Shown one piece after another: positions 37,836-47,743 of a DNA stretch of 64,000 nucleotides (its first letter is position 1; each line of letters begins with the position of its first letter). The stretch is from NCBI RefSeq assembly GCF_028618515.1, contig NZ_JAQITB010000002.1:1-64000 (forward strand). The letters run 5' to 3'. The position numbers were made by a program, and so were the translations under genes. This DNA is from Bartonella sp. ML69XJBT. GTDB taxonomy: Bacteria; Pseudomonadota; Alphaproteobacteria; Rhizobiales; Rhizobiaceae. The notes under the pieces are model-generated. The model made no database searches. It was not told where the DNA came from and saw only the letters and a program-made list of their open reading frames with translations.

Positions 37836-39191
37836 TTATAGGGGGATATCAATAATAGCGCGCAAGCCCCCTAGTGGGCTATCTTCTAGTTGAATGTTTC
37901 CTCCATGGCTACGGGCTATATCTTGGGCAATAGAAAGGCCAAGTCCCGTTCCACTTGCATCTTGGTTCCTTGCTTTGTCGAGTCTAAAAAATGGTTTAAA
38001 GACTTCTGTACGCATATTTTTATGAATTCCAGGTCCATCATCGTCTATCATTAATATAAAGGATTCTTGGTAAGATATAGCTGTCAGTTTAATAGTGTTG
38101 GCGTAGTAAAATGCATTTGAGACAAGATTGCTTACAAGGCGTGTGAAGGCGCGGGGACGTACTTGTATTTGTGTAGGACCTTCAATGGTGTAGGAAAATT
38201 GACGTTTGTGAAGATGTGCATCGGTGGAAAATTTTTGCATGAGAGTGTTTAAATCAAAGGTTTTAACGCTTTCATTTCCTTCACCACGAGCAAAAGCAAA
38301 ATAATCTTCTAACATGTTTTGCATGTCGCTTATATCTTGCTCAAGGGGTTTAATATCAAAGTCAGTATTTGCTAAGGCGAGCTGAAGTTTAAAACGTGTG
38401 AGAATCGTTCTTAAATCATGGCTTACACCTGAAAGCATCATGGTACGTTGTTCAATTTGGCGTTCAATACGTTCACGCATGCGTAAAAAAGCAATGCCAG
38501 CACGACGGACTTCATCTGCTCCTTGTGGTTGAAAGCCCTCAGGTAAAGGGCGACCACGTCCAAAACTTTCTGCTGCTTCAGCCAATTGTTGAATTGGCTT
38601 GATTTGGTTGCGCAGAAAATAAATCGCTATCAGTAATAAAAAAAGCGCTGTTCCTACCATCCAGCTTAAAAAAATAGCAGTATTGGAAGCATAGGCTTGG
38701 CTACGTGGTGCAAATACGCGTAAGATACCGTGTCCAAGGTGGATGCGGATTTCGACAAGATCAGAATCGCCTACTGTATCAATCCAGAAGGGACGATTAA
38801 TTTGACGGGTGATTTCTTCACTGAGAAAATAATCAAGAATTGCGAAAAATGGTTTCGGACCTGGTGGAGGAAGAGGGGAAGGAGGTAGGAGAGCTATGTT
38901 TAATCCCATACGTTGTTGTGCAATACGTTTGATGTCTTCGTAGTTATCTTGTTGCGGATATGTTTCAATGATATCGATAATAGCTGAAATATCATGGACA
39001 ACAGCGGTAGAAAGGCGCTCGGTCACCATTTGCCAGTGACGTTCCATAAAAACATAAGCAATCACTGTTTGTAGGAGGACCATGGGAGCAATAATGATGA
39101 TCAAAGAGCGCGCATAAAGCCGTTTTGGCATCTTCTTTGTCAGCCAGCGGATAAATTCTCTTACAGGTGTGATCATACTATGCTTGTTCAA
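37836..39191 (-). CDS. EnvZ-type sensor histidine kinase
   Basis: A 451-residue inner-membrane kinase. Helix 1 is at about 25-48, a periplasmic sensor region at about 50-165, helix 2 at about 172-193 and a HAMP linker at about 195-245. The phosphorylated histidine is in SGVSHDLRTILTRF. The ATPase domain has LVSNAFYYA, DDGPGIH and GTGLGLSIAQDIARSHGG. It overlaps the response regulator gene by 14 bases. The signal is unknown. Confidence 0.92.
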   Translation of the reverse strand: MNKHSMITPVREFIRWLTKKMPKRLYARSLIIIIAPMVLLQTVIAYVFMERHWQMVTERLSTAVVHDISAIIDIIETYPQQDNYEDIKRIAQQRMGLNIALLPPSPLPPPGPKPFFAILDYFLSEEITRQINRPFWIDTVGDSDLVEIRIHLGHGILRVFAPRSQAYASNTAIFLSWMVGTALFLLLIAIYFLRNQIKPIQQLAEAAESFGRGRPLPEGFQPQGADEVRRAGIAFLRMRERIERQIEQRTMMLSGVSHDLRTILTRFKLQLALANTDFDIKPLEQDISDMQNMLEDYFAFARGEGNESVKTFDLNTLMQKFSTDAHLHKRQFSYTIEGPTQIQVRPRAFTRLVSNLVSNAFYYANTIKLTAISYQESFILMIDDDGPGIHKNMRTEVFKPFFRLDKARNQDASGTGLGLSIAQDIARSHGGNIQLEDSPLGGLRAIIDIPL

Positions 39192-39888
39192 TTGAAAGTT
39201 TATAACCTATTCCTCGTACGGTTTGGAGCCATATCGGGAGTGCTGGATTTTCTTCGATCTTACGGCGAAGGCGGTTGATTTGTACATCAATTGCACGTTC
39301 GCCAATATTTTTATCATCCATTGCAAATTTATGGCGTGGAATGATATCTCCTGCATTTTCGGCAAAAATAACCATCATTTTTTGTTCGTTATCTGTCAAT
39401 TTAATAATTTCTCCTCCTTTCTTGAGTTCGCGCCTTGCAATGGAAAAGATATAGGGTCCAAAAACAATTTGCTCGATTTTAGGTTGTTGTAGTGGAAAAC
39501 CACGTCGTAAAATGGCATTAATGCGAAGGAGAAGCTCACGAGGGTCAAATGGCTTAGCAAGATAGTCATCAGCCCCTGCTTCTAGTCCATGGATGCGATT
39601 GTCTGTTTCTGACAAAGCTGTGAGCATGAGGATAGGAACGTCTCTTGTTTGACGAAGTGAGGTGGTGAAATCAATGCCGTTTTGTCCAGGCATCATGACG
39701 TCAACTATAAGAAGATCAAAATCTAAGCTTGCAAGTTGCCGTTTTGCTTCATCAGCATTAGCTGAAATTGAAACACGAAATCCATTTTTAATGAGAAATT
39801 GCAATAAAAGATTACGAATGCGGGTGTCGTCATCAATCACAAGAAGGTGAGGAGCATCATCACACAAAACTTGAACGTGATCGGTCAT
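39178..39888 (-). CDS. OmpR-family response regulator
   Basis: A 236-residue regulator. The receiver has the acidic DDD at 18-20, phosphoacceptor in LLIVDVMMPG near residue 58, and lysine in AKPFDP. The winged helix ends in VQTVRGIGYKLS. It resembles the OmpR/PetR group found with EnvZ/PetP-like kinases in Alphaproteobacteria. The cognate kinase gene follows with overlap. I cannot name its targets. Confidence 0.92.
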   Translation of the reverse strand: MTDHVQVLCDDAPHLLVIDDDTRIRNLLLQFLIKNGFRVSISANADEAKRQLASLDFDLLIVDVMMPGQNGIDFTTSLRQTRDVPILMLTALSETDNRIHGLEAGADDYLAKPFDPRELLLRINAILRRGFPLQQPKIEQIVFGPYIFSIARRELKKGGEIIKLTDNEQKMMVIFAENAGDIIPRHKFAMDDKNIGERAIDVQINRLRRKIEENPALPIWLQTVRGIGYKLSIEQA

Positions 39889-40032
39889 TCTTCAAAACCT
39901 TAACAAAATGGTGTTTTTATAAAGTTCAAGTTTACATAAGTTGCATAAAGCTGTCGAGCAAGCTATTTTACTCTGTAAAGAAGAAAATTCTCTCTCATAA
40001 AGTTGAAAAAAATTTACTTTGAAAAGGATATG

Positions 40033-40683
40033 ATGAGCAATTTTAGTACACATATTATTCCGGTTACACCTTTTCAACAAAATTGCACTTTGCTTTTTGA
40101 TAATGAAAAAAAAGTGGGGGTTTTAGTGGATCCTGGTGGTGATTGGCTTCAAATTCAAGAAGTTATCCAAAAGATGGGCGTTGTCGTTGAAGCTATTTGG
40201 ATAACACACGGGCATTTTGATCATGTGGGAGCAGCAATGCAAGCAAAAGAAGCTCTTGGTGTTAAAATTATCGGTTCACATCAGGGTGATAAACCTGTGA
40301 TGGATGCTGCGTTTGAGAGTGCAAAAAGCTACGGTATTACTGATGCACGCAATTGTGTCCCTGATCAATGGTTGGAAGATGGCGATACTCTTCGTTTTGC
40401 TGAACATGTGTTCACTGTTTTTCATACACCTGGTCATTCTCCTGGTCATGTCATTTATTTCAATGAAAAACAACGTTTTGCTCTCTTGGGTGATGTGCTT
40501 TTTCGTGGTTCTATTGGACGGACGGATTTCCCTTTCTGTTCTCATGAAGCGTTGATGAAATCACTTCGAGAAAAAGTTTTGCCTTTAGGCGATGATGTCC
40601 GTTTCATCTGTGGGCATGGACCAGGTAGTCACTTAGGCTATGAGCGGCAATGGAATCCTTTTCTTCAAGAGTTTAATGCATAA
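40033..40683 (+). CDS. MBL-fold hydrolase, glyoxalase II-like (YcbL type)
   Basis: A 216-residue metallo-beta-lactamase fold protein. The metal motif is THGHFDHVG (about residue 58), later ligands are in HTPGHSPGH, LLGDVLFRGSIGR and CGHGPGS. YcbL-type members hydrolyse glutathione thioesters such as S-lactoylglutathione. It is shorter than GloB because the C-terminal glutathione domain is missing, so the substrate is open. Start chosen among ATG 40030, ATG 40033 and TTG 40003 by spacing from AAGGA. Confidence 0.86.
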   Translation: MSNFSTHIIPVTPFQQNCTLLFDNEKKVGVLVDPGGDWLQIQEVIQKMGVVVEAIWITHGHFDHVGAAMQAKEALGVKIIGSHQGDKPVMDAAFESAKSYGITDARNCVPDQWLEDGDTLRFAEHVFTVFHTPGHSPGHVIYFNEKQRFALLGDVLFRGSIGRTDFPFCSHEALMKSLREKVLPLGDDVRFICGHGPGSHLGYERQWNPFLQEFNA

Positions 40684-40715
40684 CCAGAAAAACACTCTAA
40701 AGTGTTTTTCTGGTT
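40682..40715. terminator. bidirectional terminator
   Basis: A perfect 15-bp stem (AACCAGAAAAACACT / AGTGTTTTTCTGGTT) closes on CTAA and overlaps the stop of the MBL-fold gene. It separates this gene from the convergent BA14K-like gene. The stem is itself A/T-rich near the loop, and T-rich sequence follows downstream. Confidence 0.82.
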
Positions 40716-40747
40716 ACTTAAACTTTTTTAGTAGCCTGCAACAGAAG

Positions 40748-41452
40748 TTAATTTACTGGAGCATAACAAAAGTGCTCTCGTCCGTCACTACCTCGAAAAG
40801 TTCCTGTTTGGGGATTGAACGAACGGTATTTTTTCTTACAATATTGAAGCCAATTATAAGTTTGTGATTGCTGGAGGGGACGATATGTTGTTGTTGACTG
40901 AACTTCATAAATAACCTGATTTTGTGGAACTGTTTGATAAATTACTTGGGGTTGTTGTGGGGCTTGATAAATAATTTGTGGCTGTTCTGGCTCTTTGAAA
41001 ATATTACTAAGAATTGCACCTGCAGCAAGACCAAGAATACCTGCTGCTAAAGCATCTCCTGAGTTTTTGCGAGATCCATAATGCTTGTGGGTATGATGAT
41101 GATGTGTTGTCGTATTGCGTTCACTATAATGATATGTTCTGTGCTCAAAATGACGATGATGATGTTGGCTTCCTGTATAGGCTACACGTTGAAGAGGACG
41201 ACGATGAGAAGAAGGAAAAGAATGAGAAGAGAAGTGAGAATCAACTTCTCTCTTCACACGATTCATATGATCATCTATTTCCTTTTGTACACCCTTCATA
41301 TGATCATCTATTTTTTTTTCTATACCCTTCATTGTCTTCGTGATAGTTTCATCTTCATAACTCCATGTATCTGCAAGCGTTGTGCTTAGTGGCATAAAAA
41401 CAGTTACATTTGTCATTGCTGATAATACCGCTAATTTGATTATTTTTTTCAT
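40748..41452 (-). CDS. exported histidine-rich protein with BA14K-like C-terminus
   Basis: A 234-residue protein with a signal peptide (cleavage near TLADT, residue 28). A repeated heptad-like unit (KKIDDHMK, KEIDDHMN, REVDSHF) covers residues 44-75, and a histidine-rich stretch with HHHRHFEHR and HHHHTHKH covers about 98-128. A glycine/alanine helix LAAGILGLAAGAILS could insert in a membrane. A PQ-rich repeat (QIIYQAPQQ, QVIYQTVPQ, QVIYEV) leads to a C-terminal BA14K-type motif, YCKKKYRSFNPQTGTF. BA14K proteins are immunoreactive lectin-like antigens of Brucella. GGAG precedes ATG 41452. Confidence 0.8.
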   Translation of the reverse strand: MKKIIKLAVLSAMTNVTVFMPLSTTLADTWSYEDETITKTMKGIEKKIDDHMKGVQKEIDDHMNRVKREVDSHFSSHSFPSSHRRPLQRVAYTGSQHHHRHFEHRTYHYSERNTTTHHHHTHKHYGSRKNSGDALAAGILGLAAGAILSNIFKEPEQPQIIYQAPQQPQVIYQTVPQNQVIYEVQSTTTYRPLQQSQTYNWLQYCKKKYRSFNPQTGTFRGSDGREHFCYAPVN

Positions 41453-42153
41453 AGCGATGCTCCTTATTATGTAAATTCGTATTTTTTCATATTCTATACG
41501 TGTCAAACTGAACACAATCTGAACGGTTTGTGATTTATTTTGACAAAACGAATAAAAAAACCTTTGGATAAATATCAACACAAAATCATGACAAAAGTTT
41601 GGTTTAAAGAAATATACTTTGCTTATTTTCATTTATAATATTGTATTGATCTTTATTAACTTTGAATATGTTAATAAAATTTGATGTAAAACTGTCTTTT
41701 TATTTTTCTTTTATTAAAAAACTTGAAAAATTAACGAAATAAACGTGAAAAAAGAGAGCACTCTTGTTATCATGCTATAAATTTTATTCAATTGCGTGTT
41801 TCATAAGAATATTCTCTTGTTTGATGGTTTTGTAAGAAGCTGATTATAAAAATTAGGTTTAGACTCTATATTTATGGCATATGGGGTGTTTGGAAATATG
41901 GAAGAGATATTTTTTGATTTGGTTGTTCCTGCTTTAAAGTTTAAAAATATTTTAGGGAGGTCTCTGATCACTTTTATGAAAAGATCATTATGAGAAATGT
42001 TTTCTTATACCATTTCTTTGTTAGGTTGTTTGCTCAATTGGGGCAGAATTGGCATTCAAGCTATTTATTTATGGGATGGTGTTATTTATGAATGATATCT
42101 TATTAAGACTTTAGAGAGCAAAGATTTATTTTAAATAGCTTGGCAGCTTTAGG
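41453..42153. other. long AT-rich spacer
   Basis: About 700 bases between the BA14K-like start and the uvrB stop. I see no gene, repeat or clear terminator. Confidence 0.55.
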
Positions 42154-44502
42154 TTATTGATTAGTCCGAATTTTTCTTGTGTTTTTTGTTGTTTTGTTAA
42201 GAGTATTTTTTGAGAACTTTTTTACTTTTCGATTTTCCAAAATACCAGTATCCATTGTTGGCCCCATGTGATCAAGATCTGGCTTTGTAAAAAGATTTGC
42301 TTGTATCATGGGTTCAGGGATAGATTGTTCACTATGATGTGTTAAAGGATTGTTTGCTAATGCGAGTTCTATTTTCTGTAGTTGTTTAATTTCATCACGA
42401 AGTCGTGCTGCTTCCTCAAAGTTCAGATCAGCGGCTGCTTTACGCATTGATTTTTCGAGATATTGAATATGGGTTGTTAAATTATTGCCAACCATATTAT
42501 TCTGCCTAATAAAATCAGGAAGTTTTCTAGGTGTATGGTGAGTTTCTCCTCCTGAATTGAGAATATCGTCGATATTTTTTCTGATACTGGTGGGAGTAAT
42601 ATGATGTTCTTCATTATGGGCTATCTGTTTTTGTCGACGTCGTTGTGTTTCTTGTAATGCTCTCTCGATAGAGCCAGTAATGGTATCAGCATAAAGAATA
42701 ACGCGCCCGTCTACATTGCGTGCAGCGCGTCCGATTGTTTGCACAAGTGAGGTTTCAGAGCGTAAAAAACCTTCTTTGTCTGCATCTAGAATGGCAACAA
42801 AACCGCATTCTGGAATATCCAAACCTTCTCGAAGCAGGTTGATGCCAATGAGAACATCAAAGGTACCAAGCCTGAGATCGCGAAGAATTTCAATACGCTC
42901 TAATGTATCAATGTCAGAATGCATATAGCGTACTCGAATAGCTTGTTCGTGGAGATATTCTGTCAAATCTTCAGCCATACGTTTGGTCAGTACAGTGACT
43001 AAGGTACGGTAGCCTTTTTGAATTGTTTTACGAATTTCGTTTACAACATCATCGACTTGGTTAGAGGCGGGGCGTACTTCTGTTGGTGGATCAACAAGCC
43101 CTGTTGGGCGAATAATTTGCTCAGCAAAAATGCCGTGAGATTGTTCCATTTCCCAACGACCAGGTGTTGCGGAGACAGCAATGGTTTGTGGGCGCATAGC
43201 ATCCCATTCTTCAAAGCGCAGAGGGCGATTATCCATACAGGAGGGTAGCCGGAATCCATATTCTGCTAAGGTTGCTTTTCTGCGAAAGTCACCTCGGTAC
43301 ATGCCACCAATTTGAGGAATCGTGACATGGCTTTCATCAATAAAAACAAGAGCGTTGTTTGGAATATATTCGAATAAGGTTGGTGGTGGTTCTCCAGGTT
43401 GTCGTCCTGTTAAATAGCGTGAATAATTTTCAATTCCTGCGCATGAGCCGGTTGTTTCTAACATTTCTAAATCAAACATTGTACGCTGTTCTAAACGTTG
43501 CGCTTCTAAAAGCCGTCCTGCTTTGTTCAATTCATCAAGACGTTGAACCAATTCCATTTTGATAGCTCTCATGGCTTGATTTAATGTTGGTCGTGGTATG
43601 ACGTAGTGTGAATTGGCATAAATTTTAATGGATTGAAGCTCAGCTGTTTTTTGTCCTGTGAGAGGATCAAATTCAGTCATTGTTTCTACTTCATCACCAA
43701 ACAGTGAAAGTCGCCAAGCACGGTCTTCAAGATGGGCAGGAAAAATTTCGATGGTGTCTCCTCGGACACGAAAAGAACCACGAATGAAGTTTATGTCTTG
43801 TCGGTAATACTGTTGAGAAACTAAATCAGCTAGGAGTTTTCGCTGATTGATTTTATCTCCTTTTTTTATTTGTAAAGTCATGGCTGTATAGGTTTCTACC
43901 GAGCCAATCCCGTAGATACAAGACACAGATGCCACAATAATGACGTCATCACGCTCTAAGACAGCGCGTGTTGCAGCATGGCGCATCCGGTCGATTTGTT
44001 CATTAGTAGAGGATTCTTTTTCAATATAAGTATCAGAGCGTGCAACATAGGCTTCGGGTTGATAATAGTCGTAATAAGAAACAAAATATTCGACAGCGTT
44101 GTGAGGAAAAAAACTTTTAAATTCTCCGTAAAGTTGTGCAGCTAGAGTTTTGTTTGGTGCTAAAATGAGAGCTGGACGCTGGGTTTTTTCAATAATTTTA
44201 GCCATTGTATAGGTTTTTCCTGATCCGGTAACTCCTAAAAGCACTTGGGTCCGTTCATTTTTTTCAATACCCTCAACCAGAGTTTTAATGGCTTGAGGTT
44301 GGTCACCTGCTGCTTCAAAGGATGTTTTAAGTTGAAAGGGAATACCGCCTTCAGATTTTTCAGGACGAACAGGGCGGTGAGGTGTCCATAATACACCATT
44401 CTTAAAAAGAGGATTTCCTGAAGAAATCAGAGCAGAAAGAGCTTCCACTGTTGCTGTGACACCATTTTTCATTGTTGCATCCTTTGATAGCGAAGTGTTC
44501 AT
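42154..44502 (-). CDS. uvrB: excinuclease ABC subunit B
   Basis: A 782-residue damage-verification helicase of nucleotide excision repair. Walker A is [10 protein letters not shown], the DNA-clamping beta hairpin has [11 protein letters not shown], and helicase motif II is VFIDESH. Motifs V/VI are in [13 protein letters not shown] and [13 protein letters not shown] motif near the C-terminus ([18 protein letters not shown]) contacts UvrC. It is about 110 residues longer than E. coli UvrB because of N- and C-terminal extensions usual in Rhizobiales. Confidence 0.97.
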   Translation of the reverse strand: MNTSLSKDATMKNGVTATVEALSALISSGNPLFKNGVLWTPHRPVRPEKSEGGIPFQLKTSFEAAGDQPQAIKTLVEGIEKNERTQVLLGVTGSGKTYTMAKIIEKTQRPALILAPNKTLAAQLYGEFKSFFPHNAVEYFVSYYDYYQPEAYVARSDTYIEKESSTNEQIDRMRHAATRAVLERDDVIIVASVSCIYGIGSVETYTAMTLQIKKGDKINQRKLLADLVSQQYYRQDINFIRGSFRVRGDTIEIFPAHLEDRAWRLSLFGDEVETMTEFDPLTGQKTAELQSIKIYANSHYVIPRPTLNQAMRAIKMELVQRLDELNKAGRLLEAQRLEQRTMFDLEMLETTGSCAGIENYSRYLTGRQPGEPPPTLFEYIPNNALVFIDESHVTIPQIGGMYRGDFRRKATLAEYGFRLPSCMDNRPLRFEEWDAMRPQTIAVSATPGRWEMEQSHGIFAEQIIRPTGLVDPPTEVRPASNQVDDVVNEIRKTIQKGYRTLVTVLTKRMAEDLTEYLHEQAIRVRYMHSDIDTLERIEILRDLRLGTFDVLIGINLLREGLDIPECGFVAILDADKEGFLRSETSLVQTIGRAARNVDGRVILYADTITGSIERALQETQRRRQKQIAHNEEHHITPTSIRKNIDDILNSGGETHHTPRKLPDFIRQNNMVGNNLTTHIQYLEKSMRKAAADLNFEEAARLRDEIKQLQKIELALANNPLTHHSEQSIPEPMIQANLFTKPDLDHMGPTMDTGILENRKVKKFSKNTLNKTTKNTRKIRTNQ

Positions 44503-44716
44503 AATTTTAAAGGAAATAGCAAATTTTACAACTTAATCGCGATAACAGAAAAACGTTCCGGAGCAATTTTATTTCAGCGTCTTGAATCTTTCATAGGATA
44601 TTCATTGCGTTTTGAATGTGAAATGCGCTCTTTCGATATTTGGTGCGTGATGACATTTGTGGCTTTTCATGTTCATCATTTTTCTTGCATTATGATGTTG
44701 TCTTGTAGAGTTTTGG

Positions 44717-45052
44717 TTATTCCCATGGGGTGTTATGAAAATGACTGTGCGCCTTTTGTTTTGTGACTGAAAACCCTGTGTATGTATGATAAAGATCATT
44801 GCCATCTTTAAATGAAAGGTAACGAGATGATACCCAACCTGTTTGGGCATTATATTTAATATGGCACCAGTTTCCTTTACAGGTTTGCACAAATACCAAT
44901 TCTCCGGCACGGATTAAACCACGAAGGGCGTGCGTTGTACTTGGTCCTGTTCTCAAATTAAGATTTCTTGTGACAACAGCATCCGCAGCTCCGGATACGG
45001 TTGTGGCTAAAAAGAGAGGGCCAAACACAAAAAAAACTACGAACTTTTTCAT
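44717..45052 (-). CDS. secreted bacterial SH3 (SH3b) domain protein
   Basis: A 111-residue exported protein. The signal peptide ends near VSGAADA (residue 23). The SH3b domain covers about 26-80: NLNLRTGPSTTHALRGLI, GNWCHIKY and GWVSSRYL. Such domains bind peptidoglycan or other envelope partners. Start chosen at 45052 because the signal peptide begins there; the frame extends 28 codons upstream. Confidence 0.83.
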   Translation of the reverse strand: MKKFVVFFVFGPLFLATTVSGAADAVVTRNLNLRTGPSTTHALRGLIRAGELVFVQTCKGNWCHIKYNAQTGWVSSRYLSFKDGNDLYHTYTGFSVTKQKAHSHFHNTPWE

Positions 45053-45279
45053 TTTTCTGCAGAGGATTCCTTTAGAGATTTCCTTTCCTTCTCTCTTTAT
45101 ACAAGTTAAGTTATGATAAAACAGCAAGAAATACAATTATTTCTTCTGAAGGATTTTGAATCGTGAGGGCGAAATTTGATCTTTTAGACGCCCAAATTAT
45201 GTGATGGCTTCAATATAAAAAGTGGTGAATGCTTTATCCTCTTTTTTATTTTTATATGGAAAACAAGGATGCTGTACTA

Positions 45280-45337
45280 TATAATAAAAAACATTGTGGT
45301 TTTCGGATTCCAAAAGTCATTTTGGAAGCCGTTTTTT
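45280..45337 (+). promoter_or_regulatory. greA leader: -10 box and terminator-like hairpin
   Basis: TATAAT at 45280-45285 could start a transcript near 45292. A stem TTCCAAAA/TTTTGGAA (45308-45327, GTCA loop, extended by an outer GG/CC) is followed by GTTTTTTG at 45331. It ends 42 bases before the greA ATG. It would act as an attenuator that yields a short leader RNA. The -35 is weak. Confidence 0.5.
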
Positions 45338-45378
45338 GTATTTTATTGAACCTTCCGTGTAACAGAAAGGGACGGATT

Positions 45379-45852
45379 ATGGAAAAAGTTCCGATGACTA
45401 CAGCTGGTTTTGAAAGTCTTAAAGAAGAGTTACGTTGGCGTCAACAACAGGAGCGTCCACGGATTATTGAAGCAATTTCTGAAGCGCGTGCCCATGGTGA
45501 TTTGTCAGAAAATGCCGAATATCACGCTGCTAAAGAAGCACAAAGTCTGAATGAGGGGCGTATCAATGAGCTTGAGGATTATATTGCGCGGGCAGAAGTT
45601 ATTAATGTCTCCCGTCTTTCCGGCGATAAAATTAAATTTGGAGCCACTATCAAGCTTTTGGATGAAGATACTGAAGAGAAAAAAGTTTATCAGATCGTTG
45701 GTGATCAAGAAGCTGATGTGAAGACTGGTAAAATCTCTATTTCCTCGCCTATTGCACGTGCACTTATTGGGAAACAAGAGGGTGATGTTATTGAAGTGAA
45801 TGCACCAGGTGGTGCGCATAATTACGAAATTATTGAGGTTCAATACATCTAA
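45379..45852 (+). CDS. greA: transcription elongation factor GreA
   Basis: A 157-residue factor that rescues backtracked RNA polymerase by stimulating RNA cleavage. The N-terminal coiled coil (about 10-75) carries the acidic tip [14 protein letters not shown], and the C-terminal FKBP-like domain ends in the [14 protein letters not shown] signature. AAGGGACGG precedes the ATG. The frame is open upstream to 45229, but GreA begins at [10 protein letters not shown]. Confidence 0.96.
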   Translation: MEKVPMTTAGFESLKEELRWRQQQERPRIIEAISEARAHGDLSENAEYHAAKEAQSLNEGRINELEDYIARAEVINVSRLSGDKIKFGATIKLLDEDTEEKKVYQIVGDQEADVKTGKISISSPIARALIGKQEGDVIEVNAPGGAHNYEIIEVQYI

Positions 45853-45858
45853 ATTGTT

Positions 45859-46917
45859 ATGCGTGTATCTTTGCAAGAAACGGAGATTATTGCTCCTCAC
45901 TTTAAAAAACGTCTATCAGGAGTGACATCAACCGTTATTCAGCTCATTCCTTTGCAACGAGAAGAAGGTATACTTATATCTACTTTTGGATTTGGATTAC
46001 CTAAAAATTTACCGGCTCTTGCCTTTAAGGACCTTTTCGGGCTTTGGAAAAGCCCGGTGGGTAGGCCGTTTCGTATTTGGCATGCACGGCGCAATATTGA
46101 GATGCTTTGTGGCGTTTTTTTGCGCGATGTGTTGAGAATGAAACTTAAACTTGTCTTTACATCGGCTTCTCAACGTCATCATAAATCTTTCACAAAATGG
46201 TTGATTCGGCGTATGGATAGGGTGATTGCGACCAGTGTCCGTACGGGAGCCTATTTAGAAGTACCTCACACAGTTATTGTGCATGGGATTGATGTTAGGC
46301 GTTTTTCTCCCCCCAAAACTCTTGATGATGGCTTTGCTTCGTCAGGACTTCCTGGAAAATATGCGGTGGGGTGTTTTGGGCGTCTGCGCTACTCAAAGGG
46401 CACTGATTTGTTTGTGGAAGCAATGATCGCTTTATTACCGCGCTATCCTGAGTGGACAGCACTTATTGCTGGTCGAACGACAGAACAACATTATAACTTT
46501 GAGAAAAAATTACGCCAAAAAATTGCTGAAGCGGGTTTGGATCATCGCATTGTTTTTCTTGGTGAGCTGCTCAATACACCTTTGTGGTACCGTCGTTTGT
46601 CGCTGTATGTCGCACCTTCTCGTACAGAAGGGTTTGGTTTAACCCCTTTGGAGGCAATGGCATCACAGACAGCTGTTGTAGCGAGTGATGCGGGAGCTTA
46701 TAAAGAATTGGTGGTGGAAGGAACAGGAACAGTTGTTCAAGCAGGGGATGAAGATGCTTTAACGGCAGCAATTGAACCTTATTTTGCTGATTTACAAAAA
46801 ACAATAATGGCGGGAGAAAAAGCTTTAGCCCATGTGCGTGCCCACTTTCCTTTGGAAAAGGAGGCTGCAGCCATTGGGAGCGTTTATGCGGAAATATTTG
46901 CGGAAAAAACACTTTAA
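45859..46917 (+). CDS. lpcC: GT4 glycosyltransferase, probable LPS-core mannosyltransferase LpcC
   Basis: A 352-residue GT-B enzyme. The C-terminal donor site has FGRLRYSKGTDLFVEAM and SRTEGFGLTPLEAMASQ with the EX7E motif. The acceptor domain has IWHARRNIEMLCGVFLRD. The gene starts six bases after greA and is probably cotranscribed. Proteins of this type next to greA in Rhizobiales are annotated LpcC, which adds mannose to the lipopolysaccharide core. The sugar is inference. Confidence 0.72.
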   Translation: MRVSLQETEIIAPHFKKRLSGVTSTVIQLIPLQREEGILISTFGFGLPKNLPALAFKDLFGLWKSPVGRPFRIWHARRNIEMLCGVFLRDVLRMKLKLVFTSASQRHHKSFTKWLIRRMDRVIATSVRTGAYLEVPHTVIVHGIDVRRFSPPKTLDDGFASSGLPGKYAVGCFGRLRYSKGTDLFVEAMIALLPRYPEWTALIAGRTTEQHYNFEKKLRQKIAEAGLDHRIVFLGELLNTPLWYRRLSLYVAPSRTEGFGLTPLEAMASQTAVVASDAGAYKELVVEGTGTVVQAGDEDALTAAIEPYFADLQKTIMAGEKALAHVRAHFPLEKEAAAIGSVYAEIFAEKTL

Positions 46918-47743
46918 ATATATCGGGGTTGTGGTTTGAGTCGTGAAATGGATGCATGATCTTGAAAAGTTTTCTTTCATCACCCAAGTCAACAACAATC
47001 ATAAAATATTATTTCACAAAACGCATCATATTCTTATATGCTATGATCGTAGGTGGTCAAAGTTTTTGATAAAAGACTTGGAAATTTATACCTCTTGAGG
47101 AGCGTGAAGGGTATCGTAGGATTACAGAATCGCGGTGATGTTTTTTGATTTTAGCAATATTGTATCAGAAAAGAATTCTTTAATGCTTTCAAGCCTAATG
47201 GTTGTGGGTGTCTCTTGGTAGCTATCGAGCTTGTGTCATTGCTTTTAGAGTACCGGCTTTATGAAAAGAAATTTTATTTGAGAAGATTATGCGCTATTCT
47301 TTTTAGGGGAGAGGGATGGTCGTGTATTCTTCAATAATAAAAATTGATAGCAGGGAAACTGTGATAAAAAACATTTTTATTCAAAATTTCTGTGTTTGTT
47401 CTCGATCAAAAGTTATTGGTAAAATATACTGGAATATTATGTGAAATAGTTCCCTTTTTGATTAAGAGAAGTTAATGAATAAGAATGTTATGAGACCATA
47501 ATATGCTTGAAAAGTTTTTGAATGATATTTGACAATTCATGTTTTACATCTTTTTAAAGAATGGCTTATGCATTAGGAAAGATTATTCAAGAATCTCATT
47601 TTGTATGAGTATTATACTGCTTGTATGACTTACGTGTTTAACGCTCTTTAAAGATTCTTTTATTGATTGAAGAAGGGCTTAGTTTTAGAATGTAAATTAT
47701 TTGTCTTTTAGAGCTTTGTTCATTTTTCATTTGATGCTGTACA
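46918..47743. other. long spacer, no gene
   Basis: 826 bases between convergent lpcC and trkH. AT-rich, with no gene, tRNA, repeat or obvious terminator that I can support. Confidence 0.55.

Noticed and set aside
44602-44910. 102-residue minus-strand open frame overlapping the SH3b gene
   Set aside because: It is a shadow in another frame, with no known domain.
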